DNA from: an uncultured Holophaga sp.
Lineage (GTDB): Bacteria > Acidobacteriota > Holophagae > Holophagales > Holophagaceae
Assembly: GCF_963677305.1 (NCBI RefSeq)
Contig: NZ_OY781925.1
Coordinates: 433,501 to 497,500 of the forward strand
Length of the DNA: 64,000 nt
Direction: 5' to 3'
The translations under genes were made by a program, and so were the position numbers. Shown here piece by piece: positions 27,296-35,577 of this stretch. Within the stretch, counting starts at the first letter, position 1; every line of letters starts with the position of its first letter. Below the pieces are notes generated by a model. That model was not told where the DNA came from and did no database searches. It saw only the letters and a program-made list of their open reading frames with translations.

Positions 27296-28712
27296 GGGGG
27301 GGGGCACTCGGGGCGAGCGTCTCGGCCTCAAGCTCCCGGCGGTCACCCCGGGCCAGGGAGGCGAAGACTCCGATGAAATTGAGAACCGTGAACACGATGA
27401 AGCAGACCTTCATGCCGCTGAGGAAGTGGGGGGCGTAGCCCTCGCTGCCGATCTGCCAGGCTCCGACGAACTGGGTGGTGATCAGGGAGACGATGGCCAT
27501 GCTGAGGGCCTGCCCGACCACCCGGGCGGTGCCCATGGTGGACGCGGCGATGCCGTATTGGCGGCGGTCCACCGCACCCATGATGGCGTTGGTGTTGGGG
27601 GCCGAGAAGAGGGCGTAGCCCAGGCCGATGAAGGCGAGGTTCGCCATGATGGGGCCCACCCCGGACTCGGGCCCCAGGAGGGTGAAGAGGAGAAGACCCA
27701 GGGTATTCACGGCCATGCCCAGGGAGGAGAGGATGCGGGGCTCCACCCGGTCGGAGAGTCGCCCGACCACCGGAGAGAGGATGGCCATGACCACGGGCTG
27801 CACCAGGAGGATCCACCCCGTGGAGGCGAGGGCTATACCGCGGACGGTCTGGAGGTAGAGGCTCACCAGGAAGGGCATGGCGAAGATGGAGCTGTAGTTG
27901 ATGACCGAGGACAGGTTGGAGAAGGCGAAGACCCGGTTCCCGGTGAAGAGCTCCACCGGGAGGATGGCATGGGGCGTGCGCTTCTCCTGAGCCAGGAAGG
28001 CCACCAGGGTCAGGAGGCCGAGGACGGTGATAACCCAGTAGGCCCTGGCCAGAGAGAGGCTCGCTGAGCCGTAGAGGAGCAGGATCAGTCCGGCGGTGCA
28101 GAGCACACTGCCCAGGAGGTCCATCTCTTGGGGCTTGGGGCGGAGCCAGGGACCCCTCATGAAGAGGAGAGTCGGGATGAGGTCGAGAAGGGTGAGGATT
28201 GCCAGGAAGGTGAAGATGCCCTTCCAGCCGAACCAGCTGCAGAGTGCGCCGCCCAGCACCGGTCCCAGGGAATAGGCGATGTAGACGATGCCCACATTGA
28301 TCCCCATGGCCTTGCCGCGCTCCTGGGGGGGGACCAGGGTCGTCAGGATGGCCACCGAGGTGGAGAAGATCATGGAGGCGCCCAGCCCCTGGAGGACGCG
28401 GAAGGCGATGAGCCAGTGGATGGTGGGGGAGATGAGGCAGAGGATGGTGGCGACAAGGAAGAGGCCGAGGCCCACCTTGAAGACCCGCACCCGCCCAGTG
28501 AGGTCGGCCAGCTTGCCCATGGGCAGAAGGAAGGACCCGGCCATGAGCAGGAAGGAGGCCACCACCCAGTTCAGCTGGTACTGGGAGCCCTTGAAGTGGA
28601 TGCCGATTTCGGGGATGGCCAGATTCAGGGAGCTGATCATGAAGGGCACCAGGAAGGAGGTGACCATGCAGATCAGATAGGCCCACCTGTTGGCCCGGGA
28701 GTCACGGGACAT
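27288..28712 (-). CDS. MFS drug exporter, DHA2 (EmrB/QacA-like) family
   Basis: A 474-aa transporter, about 14 membrane helices, starting MSRDSRANRWAYLICMVTSFLVPFMISSLNLAIPEIG. Motif A is MGKLADLTGRVRVFKVG, and antiporter motif C is GIVYIAYSLGPVLGGAL. The second half has ILSPVVGRLSDRVEPR. The family exports drugs, dyes or bile-salt-like compounds by proton exchange. It is followed by and overlaps a MarR gene. The 28713-28849 gap, shared with divergent creB, holds GTTGCTAAAACAAC at 28786-28799, a weak dyad that could be an operator. Confidence 0.85.
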   Translation of the reverse strand: MSRDSRANRWAYLICMVTSFLVPFMISSLNLAIPEIGIHFKGSQYQLNWVVASFLLMAGSFLLPMGKLADLTGRVRVFKVGLGLFLVATILCLISPTIHWLIAFRVLQGLGASMIFSTSVAILTTLVPPQERGKAMGINVGIVYIAYSLGPVLGGALCSWFGWKGIFTFLAILTLLDLIPTLLFMRGPWLRPKPQEMDLLGSVLCTAGLILLLYGSASLSLARAYWVITVLGLLTLVAFLAQEKRTPHAILPVELFTGNRVFAFSNLSSVINYSSIFAMPFLVSLYLQTVRGIALASTGWILLVQPVVMAILSPVVGRLSDRVEPRILSSLGMAVNTLGLLLFTLLGPESGVGPIMANLAFIGLGYALFSAPNTNAIMGAVDRRQYGIAASTMGTARVVGQALSMAIVSLITTQFVGAWQIGSEGYAPHFLSGMKVCFIVFTVLNFIGVFASLARGDRRELEAETLAPSAPPRG

Positions 28713-28849
28713 GGGAAATGCCTTATGCGGAAGGAACGCCTTCAAAAACAGGTTAGGCGGGTCCAGAAGGGACGGCAACGGCAAAGTTGCTAAAACAACA
28801 TGACTGAGAAATCAAGCAAAGGTCGATGGGGGGATGCGAGGATGAATGA

Positions 28850-29536
28850 ATGACTGGGGGGGACATGGGCGGCGTGATTCTGGTGGTTGATGACGAACCG
28901 GCCCTGTCTGATGCCATCGGGTACGCCCTCCGGACCGAGGGCTTCGAGGTGCGCTGCTGTGCCCTGGGGGGCGAGGCGTTGGGGCTGCTCCGGACGGGAG
29001 GGGTCCGCTGCGTGATTCTGGATGTGGGTCTTCCGGACCTCAGCGGCTTCGAGGTCCTGCGGAGGCTCCGCACCTTCTCTGAGGTGCCTGTGCTCTTCCT
29101 CACCGCCCGGAGCGAAGAGGTGGACCGGATCGTGGGGCTGGAGCTGGGGGCTGATGACTACGTCGCCAAGCCCTTCAGCCCGCGGGAGGTGGCCGCTCGG
29201 GTACGTAGCATCCTGCGGCGCACCGAGCGGGGAGCGCCCCCTGCGCCGCCCCGCTTCGAGGTGGAGGAGGGGGCCCGGCGGATCCGCTACCAGGGCCAGA
29301 TGCTGGATCTGACCCGCTACGAGTATCTCCTGCTGAAGCTCTTCCTCGGACACCCCGGGCGGATCTGGACCCGGGGGGAGCTCATGGAGCGGGTATGGGC
29401 CGGTGCGGAGGAGAGCTCGGACCGGACCGTGGACACCCATGTGAAGACACTCCGCGCCAAGCTCCGCTCCGTGGATCCCGGAAGCGACCCCATCGGCACC
29501 CACCGGGGGGTGGGCTACGGTCTGGAGGGGGCGTGA
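28850..29536 (+). CDS. creB: OmpR-type response regulator, CreB-like
   Basis: A 228-aa regulator: receiver ILVVDDEPALSDAIG, phospho-Asp in ILDVGLPDLSG, LFLTARSE, and Lys in DDYVAKPFSPREV. It ends in an OmpR winged helix (LDLTRYEYLLLKLFLGHPGRIWTRGELMERVW, VDTHVKTLRAKLR, GVGYGLE). ATG 28850 has GAGGA 7 bases upstream; ATG 28865 after a G-run is an alternative. The order with a sensor kinase and a CreD-like membrane protein identifies it as creB. In E. coli, CreBC responds to carbon and growth conditions. Confidence 0.85.
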   Translation: MTGGDMGGVILVVDDEPALSDAIGYALRTEGFEVRCCALGGEALGLLRTGGVRCVILDVGLPDLSGFEVLRRLRTFSEVPVLFLTARSEEVDRIVGLELGADDYVAKPFSPREVAARVRSILRRTERGAPPAPPRFEVEEGARRIRYQGQMLDLTRYEYLLLKLFLGHPGRIWTRGELMERVWAGAEESSDRTVDTHVKTLRAKLRSVDPGSDPIGTHRGVGYGLEGA

Positions 29537-30963
29537 AGCTCGGGGTCCGGGTATTCCTGGGCTTCTTCCTGATCGTGGCGATGGCGGCCTATGCCGTGCT
29601 GGCGATCTTTGTGCAGGAGGTGAAGCCCGGGGTGCGGCAGGGCATGGAGGTGGCCCTGGTGGATACGGCCAATCTCCTGGCGGAGCTGGTGGCTCCGGAC
29701 TTCCAGGCGGGGGCGCCCAGGCCCGCCGCCCTGGCGGAGGCCTTTGCGCGCTACCAGGAAAGGCAGCCTCGGGCGCGGATCTGGGGGCTTCCCAAGAGCC
29801 GGGCGGACTTCCGCATCTATGTCACGGACCGGAGCGGCAGGCTGCTCTACGACACCGACGGGGATGTGCCGGGTGCCGATTACTCCCGCTGGAACGATGT
29901 CCACCTGACCCTGCAGGGGCAATATGGGGCCCGCAGCACCCGGAGGAGCCCCTCGGATCCCTCCTCTTCCACCATGTACGTGGCGGCTCCCATCCGTCTG
30001 GAGGGTGAGCTGGTGGGGGTCCTGTCCGTGGGCACCGCCACCGCCAGCCTGGTGCCCTTCGCCGAGCGCAGTGAACGGACGGTCTATCGGGCGGGCCTGC
30101 TCCTGATGGGAGCCGCCCTGCTCCTGGGGGTGGGGCTGACGCTCTGGCTGACGCGCTCGCTGGCCCGGCTCCAGGCCTATGCCCGGCAGGTTTCCGAGGG
30201 GCGGAGGAGCCCCCTGCCTCGGCTTTCGGGAGAGCTGGCGGATCTGGGCCGGGCCCTGGAGACCATGCGGGAAAAGCTGGAGGGCCGTCACTATGTGGAG
30301 CGCTATGTGCAGGCCCTCACCCACGAGCTGAAGAGTCCCCTGGCCGGGATCCATGGAGCCGTGGAGCTTCTGGAGGAGCAGCCCCCAGAGCCGGAGCGGA
30401 GCCGCTTCCTGGGGCATATCCGGGAGCAGGATGAGCGTCTCCAGCGTCTGGTGGGGAAGATGCTGGAGCTGGCCTCCCTGGAGAGCCGACAGGCGCTGGA
30501 GCGGAGTGAGCGGGTCTCCCTGCTGTCGGTGGTGTCGAGTGTCCTCCGTGCCCAGGAGGAGCGCATGGCCCGCGGGGGGATCGGGATCGACCTGGAGCTG
30601 CCCCGGGAGGCCTGGACGGAGGGGGATCCCCTGCTGCTGGAGCTGGCCCTGGCCAACCTCCTGGACAACGCCCTCGACTTTTCGCCGCCTGGGTCCCGGC
30701 TCCACCTGCGGCTGGAGCCCGCGGGCCAGGGTCACCTCCTTGTCCTCCGGGATGAGGGACCTGGCCTCCCGGATTACGCCCTGCCTCGGGTCTTCGAGCT
30801 CTTCTACTCCCTGCCCAGGCCGGGCTCCGGGCGCAAGAGCACCGGGCTGGGCTTGCAGCTGGTGCGGGAGGTGGCGCTGCTCCACGGTGGGGGTGTCCAG
30901 CTGGCCAATCGCCCGGAGGGGGGTGCAGAGGCCCGGCTCTGGCTTCACACAGACTTCACCTGA
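29533..30963 (+). CDS. creC: Sensor histidine kinase, CreC-like
   Basis: A GTG start at 29533 overlaps the creB stop (GTGA), with GGAGGGGG upstream; the longer frame from 29395 is less likely. The 476-aa protein has an N-terminal membrane helix (VFLGFFLIVAMAAYAVLAIF), a periplasmic sensor of about 160 residues, a second helix (AGLLLMGAALLLGVGLTLWL), HAMP, phospho-His in LTHELKSPLAGI, and ATPase boxes NLLDNALDFS, DEGPGLP and GLGLQLVREVALLHGG. All kinase residues appear intact. Confidence 0.87.
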   Translation: MKLGVRVFLGFFLIVAMAAYAVLAIFVQEVKPGVRQGMEVALVDTANLLAELVAPDFQAGAPRPAALAEAFARYQERQPRARIWGLPKSRADFRIYVTDRSGRLLYDTDGDVPGADYSRWNDVHLTLQGQYGARSTRRSPSDPSSSTMYVAAPIRLEGELVGVLSVGTATASLVPFAERSERTVYRAGLLLMGAALLLGVGLTLWLTRSLARLQAYARQVSEGRRSPLPRLSGELADLGRALETMREKLEGRHYVERYVQALTHELKSPLAGIHGAVELLEEQPPEPERSRFLGHIREQDERLQRLVGKMLELASLESRQALERSERVSLLSVVSSVLRAQEERMARGGIGIDLELPREAWTEGDPLLLELALANLLDNALDFSPPGSRLHLRLEPAGQGHLLVLRDEGPGLPDYALPRVFELFYSLPRPGSGRKSTGLGLQLVREVALLHGGGVQLANRPEGGAEARLWLHTDFT

Positions 30964-31019
30964 CTTCATCGTCTTCCCGTGCTGGGCTCCCAGGCTTGGG
31001 CATCCCAAGGAGGAAGCCC

Positions 31020-32348
31020 ATGAAACGCCCACTGTTCTGGAAGTCCCTGACCGTCATCGGTCTGACCCTGCTGCTGCTCCTGCCTCTGTGGGCGATCCAG
31101 GGCCTGGTGAGCGCAAGGAGCAGTCGCCAGGCGGAAGTCGAGCGGAACCTGGCGGAGACCTCTGCCGACCGCCAGCGGCTGGTGGGGCCTCTGCTGGCCC
31201 TGGACTACACAGCCACGGAGACCCGCTGGGTGCCCGGGGAGCAGAACCAGAAGGGGCACTGGGAAGAGGAGCTGGTGTCCCGGACGCTCCTGCTGGCACC
31301 CCGGCGGAGTGGCCTGATGGGCAAGGTCGGGGTGGAGGAGCGGTACCGCGGGCTGTACAAGGCCCGGGTCTTCCGCCTGGAGGGCGCCTTTGAGGGTCAG
31401 CTCGAGGTGCCGGCCGCACCCCCGCTCCCCGCCGGGCTCCGTTCCCCCCACTGGGGCCCGGTGCGGGTGCTGCTGGGGGTGAGCGACCTGCGGGGCGTCC
31501 AGGGACATCCTGAGCTCCGGTGGGAGGGTGGGGCCTCGCCCTTCCGTCTTGTTAAGCCATCCCGGGAGCTGGGGCGCGGCCTCGAGGCGGAACTGGGGGA
31601 CTTCGCGGTCCTCGCAGGGCGCCGCCTGAGCTACCGCATTCCGGATTTCCGGCTGCTGGGCACCCAGGTCCTGGCCTTGGCTCCGGTGGCGGAGGACAAC
31701 GAGCTCAGCCTGGAGTCCCCCTGGGCAAGTCCCAGCTTCGGGGGCCGCTTCCTGCCTGACAGCCGCGAGGTGACGGGCAAGGGCTTCAGGGCCCACTGGC
31801 AGGTGGCCGGGCTGGCCCGGGACCTCGGGGCCATCCTCGGGGAAGGCCCTGGGCAGGAGGCCGAGGTTCTCTCGGTGGGCTTCGTCGAGCCGGTGAACAT
31901 CTACCTCCAGGCCGAGCGCGCCACCAAGTACGGCTTCCTCTTTGTGGCCCTGGTCTTCGCGGCCTTCTTCTGCTTCGAACTGCTCAAGCGCCTACCCATC
32001 CATCCTATGCAGTACCTGCTGGTGGGGCTCAGCCTGGCGCTCTTCTTCCTGCTGCTGCTGAGCCTCTCCGAGCACGTACCCTTCCGCACCGCCTATGGCC
32101 TGGCAGCCCTGGCCAGCATCCTGCTCCTGGTCTTCTACCTGGCGGGGGTCCTGGGGGGCTGGCTCCGGGCCCTGGGCTTCGGGGGTATCCTGGTGCTGCT
32201 CTACGGTGTCCTCTATGCCCTCCTGGTCTCGGAGGACAATGCCCTGCTCATGGGCTCAGTGCTCCTCTTCGCGGTCCTGGGCGGGATCATGGCGGCCACC
32301 CGTAGCCTGGACTGGTACGGTGCGGGTGCGCCGCTGGAGCGGGGTTGA
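31020..32348 (+). CDS. creD: Inner membrane protein CreD
   Basis: ATG 31020 has AAGGAGG at 31007-31013; a TTG in the same frame 24 bases upstream is less likely. The 442-aa product matches CreD in length and layout: an N-terminal helix (SLTVIGLTLLLLLPLWAI), a large periplasmic beta domain (about 40-280), then a cluster of about six helices (YGFLFVALVFAAFFCFEL to MGSVLLFAVLGGIMAATRSLDWY). FLFVALVFAAFFCFELL and IHPMQYLLVGLSLALFFLLLLSLSEH are hallmarks. In E. coli, CreD is a target of CreBC. The promoter of this copy is probably shared with creB. Confidence 0.9.
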   Translation: MKRPLFWKSLTVIGLTLLLLLPLWAIQGLVSARSSRQAEVERNLAETSADRQRLVGPLLALDYTATETRWVPGEQNQKGHWEEELVSRTLLLAPRRSGLMGKVGVEERYRGLYKARVFRLEGAFEGQLEVPAAPPLPAGLRSPHWGPVRVLLGVSDLRGVQGHPELRWEGGASPFRLVKPSRELGRGLEAELGDFAVLAGRRLSYRIPDFRLLGTQVLALAPVAEDNELSLESPWASPSFGGRFLPDSREVTGKGFRAHWQVAGLARDLGAILGEGPGQEAEVLSVGFVEPVNIYLQAERATKYGFLFVALVFAAFFCFELLKRLPIHPMQYLLVGLSLALFFLLLLSLSEHVPFRTAYGLAALASILLLVFYLAGVLGGWLRALGFGGILVLLYGVLYALLVSEDNALLMGSVLLFAVLGGIMAATRSLDWYGAGAPLERG

Positions 32349-32355
32349 GGACTAT

Positions 32356-32640
32356 CCCGAGAAGGGGGGACCGCCCGGTCGCTGCGCGCCCTCTGCGTCC
32401 CCCCTTGGACCCCCATGCGATGTCATGGCGGAGCCACGACACCGCATCGAGCCCGAAAAGGGGGGATCGTCAGGTCGCTGCGCGCCCTCTGCGTCCCCCC
32501 TTGGACCCCCATGCGATGTCATGGCGGAGCCACGACACCGCATCGAGCCCGAAAAGGGGGGATCGTCAGGTCGCTGCGCGCCCTCTGCGTCCCCCCTTGG
32601 ACCCCCATGCGATGTCATGGCGGAGCCACGACACCGCATC
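32356..32640. repeat. Three tandem 96-bp units with two hairpins each
   Basis: Between the convergent creD and hflX genes, the sequence GTCGCTGCGCGCC recurs at 32378, 32474 and 32570, a period of 96. Units 2 and 3 appear identical; unit 1 differs at a few bases. Each unit has an outer stem AAGGGGGGA...TCCCCCCTT and a second stem ATGCGATGTCATGGC-GGA-GCCACGACACCGCAT (13 of 15 paired, the rest G-T type). The last unit stops at the hflX stop codon. This resembles REP/BIME-like palindromic repeats. Open frames across it are an effect of the 96-base period (a multiple of three). Confidence 0.9.
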
Positions 32641-33780
32641 TCAGCTAAGCTCCCAGGCCTCCAGCACCCGGGGCTTGGGCGGCCCGGGGATGAGCTCCAT
32701 GAGCCAACCCCGCAGGTCGTCCAGGCCATCCCGGGAGAGGGCGCAGGTCATGGCGGCGCCAGGGTGGAGGCGCTTGAGGTCCAGGCGCTGGGGGCGGGTG
32801 AGACGGTCGATCTGGTTGAGCACCAGGAGCCGGGGGATCTCGCCGCAGCCGATCTCTTCCAGCGTGGTGTCCACCACCTTGAGGTGATCCTCCAGTTCCG
32901 GGTGGGCGGCGTCGGCCACCACCAGGAGGGCATCGGCGGTGCGGACCTCCCCCAGGGTGGAGCGGAAGGCCGCCACCAGCTGGTGGGGGAGCTTGCGGAT
33001 GAATCCCACGGTATCGGACACCAGCACGTGGCGGGGTAAACCTGTCTCGGGGTCATCTCCCAGCCAGGCCTTGCGGGTGGTGGTGTCCAGGGTGGCGAAG
33101 AGCATGTCCTGGGGTTCGCCTTCGCCGGTGAGGGTCTTGAGGATGCTGGTCTTGCCGGCGTTGGTGTAGCCTACCAAGCAGACCCGGGGGACCCCCGGGG
33201 TCCGCCCCTGGCGCTGGGTGCCCCGCACCTTCTCCAGGTGGGCCAGTTCCTTCTTGAGCTGGCTGATCCGCAGGCGGGTCATGCGGCGGTCCACCTCGAT
33301 CTGGGTCTCGCCGGGGCCACCGCGCAGGCCGACGCCTCCCCCCTGGCGCTCCAGGTGGGTCCAGGCGCCCTTGAGGCGGGGCAGCTCGTATTCGAAGCGG
33401 GCCAGCTCGACCTGAGCCTTGGCCTCCCGGGTCTGTGCCCGGAGCTCGAAGATGGTCAGGATGAGTCCCGTGCGGTCCAGGCACTCCATGCCCGTGGCCT
33501 TCTCGATGTTGCGCACCTGGCTGCCCGAGAGCTCGTCATCACAGATGAGCATGGTGGCGCCCTGGCGCCGGGCCTGGGCGGCCGCTCCCTCCAACTGGCC
33601 CTTGCCGAAGAAGGTTCGGGCTTCCAGCTGGGAGCGCTTCAGGACTTGCTGGCCCACCGCCTCCATGCCGCAGGCTCGGGCCAGCTCGGCCAGCTCGGCC
33701 AGGTGATCCTCCACATCCCGTTCCCGGTCCTGGGGCCCCAGATGGGCCAGAAGATAACAGCGGATGGGGATATCACTCAT
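32641..33780 (-). CDS. hflX: Ribosome-associated GTPase HflX
   Basis: A 379-aa GTPase starting MSDIPIRCYLLAHLG at 33780; the upstream in-frame part lacks support. The N-terminal HflX domain runs through ARTFFGKGQLEGAAAQARR and RTGLILTIFELRAQTREAKAQVELARFEY. GGPGETQIEVDRR precedes the G domain: LVGYTNAGKTSILKTLTG, DTVGFIRKLPHQLVAAFRSTL and LNQIDRL. HflX splits stalled or heat-stressed ribosomes. It is divergent from the PilZ gene; no hfq is adjacent. Confidence 0.93.
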   Translation of the reverse strand: MSDIPIRCYLLAHLGPQDRERDVEDHLAELAELARACGMEAVGQQVLKRSQLEARTFFGKGQLEGAAAQARRQGATMLICDDELSGSQVRNIEKATGMECLDRTGLILTIFELRAQTREAKAQVELARFEYELPRLKGAWTHLERQGGGVGLRGGPGETQIEVDRRMTRLRISQLKKELAHLEKVRGTQRQGRTPGVPRVCLVGYTNAGKTSILKTLTGEGEPQDMLFATLDTTTRKAWLGDDPETGLPRHVLVSDTVGFIRKLPHQLVAAFRSTLGEVRTADALLVVADAAHPELEDHLKVVDTTLEEIGCGEIPRLLVLNQIDRLTRPQRLDLKRLHPGAAMTCALSRDGLDDLRGWLMELIPGPPKPRVLEAWELS

Positions 33781-33898
33781 AGAGTCCGGGGGTCCTTCCG
33801 AAGGATATACAGGATAGCGGAGAAAAGCGTGTGCTATAGAATGGGGCCAACAACCAGCGGCGTCGATCCGGCGTGGGGAATTCATAATCGGGAGCGAA

Positions 33899-35218
33899 AT
33901 GGCCCTGTTCAGCTTCGGTAAGGAGAAACGCGACGGTGAGTCCACCGAGACCGTGCTCGCCTATCTGGAGGATGCCCAGCGGGTGCGTGCGCAGGTCACG
34001 GTGCTTGATGCCCGGAAGAAGTCTGTGCAGGCCCTCATCCAGGGCGTGAACGACAGCGAGTCCACGGCGACCCTTCAGCTCCTGGGTCCTCTTCCGGGTC
34101 TGGAGAAAGGGGCCAAGGTGGAGCTCGTCTTCCAGGCGGACTCCCTGCGGATCGGAGGCGCCACCAAGATCCTGGAGCTCCGGGCCCCGACTCTGGTGGT
34201 GGAGCTGCCCGAGACCCTGCAGCTCATGGAGCGCCGCAGGACGCCCCGGGCCCGTCTCAACCCCAAGGAGGGGGCCACTCTGACGGCGCTCACCAGCCTC
34301 TTTGAAGGGGTGGGCTTCACGGGCCTCCTGGAGAACATCTCCGAGGGGGGGTGCCGGGTCCGGGTCGAGAAGGCCATGAATATCAAAGATCAGAAGCCCC
34401 TGCCCCAGAGTGAGGCCCTCTTTCCGGTGGGGCATGCCTTCATGCTCCTCAAGCTCAACAAGGTCCCCAAGTGCACCCAGGTGATGGAGATGGCCGGGAA
34501 GGTGGCCTATCTGGAGTCCGGTGCGGGTGGCCTGCTGGTGGGGCTTGCCTTCGAGAAACCCCGCGCAGATCTGGCGGCCATGATCCGGAATCTGGTGGGC
34601 TCCCGGACCACCACGCCTCCCAGCACCCTCCCGTCCAAGGCCCGGCGCAAGCAGGAGAACGGGATAGAGCGGCTGGGGAGCGAGGGGCCCTCAGCCCCAA
34701 GCTCGCGTCCGGTGGAGACCGCCCGGCCCTTCCCCCCTGCCCCTCCTCCCGCACCGGCGGAAGCCCAGGTGGAGGGAAGCCCTGCCGCGCCGCCCGAGCC
34801 ACAGCCCGAGGCCCCGCCCCGGAACCTGGCGCTCATCCGCCTGAAGAAGCGCTCCCGGGCCGTTGTGGCCCAGGTCTCGGATCCCGGCCATGCCGAGGGG
34901 CTCAAGGGCTTCCTGGAGGCCCAGGGCTTTGGTCGGGTGCTCATGGCTCCAGGGTTGGGCGAGCTGCGGGAACTCCTGCGCCAGCCCAACCTCGGAGTTC
35001 TCCTCCTGGACTGCGAGCTCTCCTTCATGGATCTCCTGGAGGAGGTCCGCTCCCTGATGGACGAGTTCCACAACCTCCCCCCCATCATCCTCGCTGCGGA
35101 AGAAGTCTCCCGTGGCACTGTCCTCGCCGCCCACCGCGTCGGCGTCAGCCAACTTCTGGTCAAGCCCTACGCCCTGGATGAGGCCTTCAATTCGACTCTG
35201 GAGGATCTGCTGGAGTAG
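33899..35218 (+). CDS. PilZ domain protein with C-terminal receiver-like domain
   Basis: A 439-aa protein. An N-terminal YcgR-like beta domain (about 20-105) precedes PilZ: RRRTPRARLN at about 111 and ENISEGGCRVRV at about 145, the R-x3-R and N-x-S-x2-G pairs that bind cyclic di-GMP. A Pro/Ala-rich linker (240-310) leads to a receiver-like fold with an Asp in LLLDCELS and Lys in LLVKPYALDEAF. The paired acidic residues of the first strand are missing, so phosphorylation is doubtful. The context (hflX, PAAR) gives no clear pathway; c-di-GMP control of motility or secretion is an inference. Confidence 0.7.
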   Translation: MALFSFGKEKRDGESTETVLAYLEDAQRVRAQVTVLDARKKSVQALIQGVNDSESTATLQLLGPLPGLEKGAKVELVFQADSLRIGGATKILELRAPTLVVELPETLQLMERRRTPRARLNPKEGATLTALTSLFEGVGFTGLLENISEGGCRVRVEKAMNIKDQKPLPQSEALFPVGHAFMLLKLNKVPKCTQVMEMAGKVAYLESGAGGLLVGLAFEKPRADLAAMIRNLVGSRTTTPPSTLPSKARRKQENGIERLGSEGPSAPSSRPVETARPFPPAPPPAPAEAQVEGSPAAPPEPQPEAPPRNLALIRLKKRSRAVVAQVSDPGHAEGLKGFLEAQGFGRVLMAPGLGELRELLRQPNLGVLLLDCELSFMDLLEEVRSLMDEFHNLPPIILAAEEVSRGTVLAAHRVGVSQLLVKPYALDEAFNSTLEDLLE

Positions 35219-35287
35219 GGCGACAGGGGGAGCGTGCCCCCTCTCTTCTCGAGGGCCTGCTGGAGGGAGGCGCGGCTGCTCCTGGCT

Positions 35288-35554
35288 TCAGGCCTGGCAG
35301 AGGCCTGGAGCTGCGGAGAGGAGCTGGGCGCCGCAGGTGGTCTTGTGGCCCACCAGGGCCACGGGGACGCCATCCAGGGTGAGGGTGGGGTCGCCCTCAG
35401 CGACGGTGCAGCCGCTGTGGCCCTTGATGGGGCAGGAGCAGGGATCGCCCATGAGGGCGACGGGGATGCCTCCCACGGTCATGCGCCCCGAGGCGGCGAG
35501 GACCTTGCCTCCATGGCTGGTGGGGTCCCCCAGGCGGATGAAGTCTCTGGACAT
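35288..35554 (-). CDS. PAAR domain protein (type VI secretion spike tip)
   Basis: An 88-aa PAAR protein starting MSRDFIRLGDPTSHGGKVL at 35554, with AGGAG just upstream. It has repeated short strands GRMTVGGIPVALMGDPCSCP and the second PAAR-like half HSGCTVAEGDPTLTLDGVPVALVGH, with Cys and His positions that bind zinc at the tip. PAAR proteins sharpen the VgrG spike of type VI secretion. It sits 23 bases after a membrane-anchored gene on the same strand. No core type VI genes are in the window. Confidence 0.8.
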   Translation of the reverse strand: MSRDFIRLGDPTSHGGKVLAASGRMTVGGIPVALMGDPCSCPIKGHSGCTVAEGDPTLTLDGVPVALVGHKTTCGAQLLSAAPGLCQA

Positions 35555-35577
35555 GGGCACTCCTGTGCGGGTTCGGG

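Noticed and set aside
32352..32887. Repeated peptides such as MRCRGSAMTSHGG from the 96-bp units
   Set aside because: The period is a multiple of three, so frames stay open; there is no ribosome site or family match.
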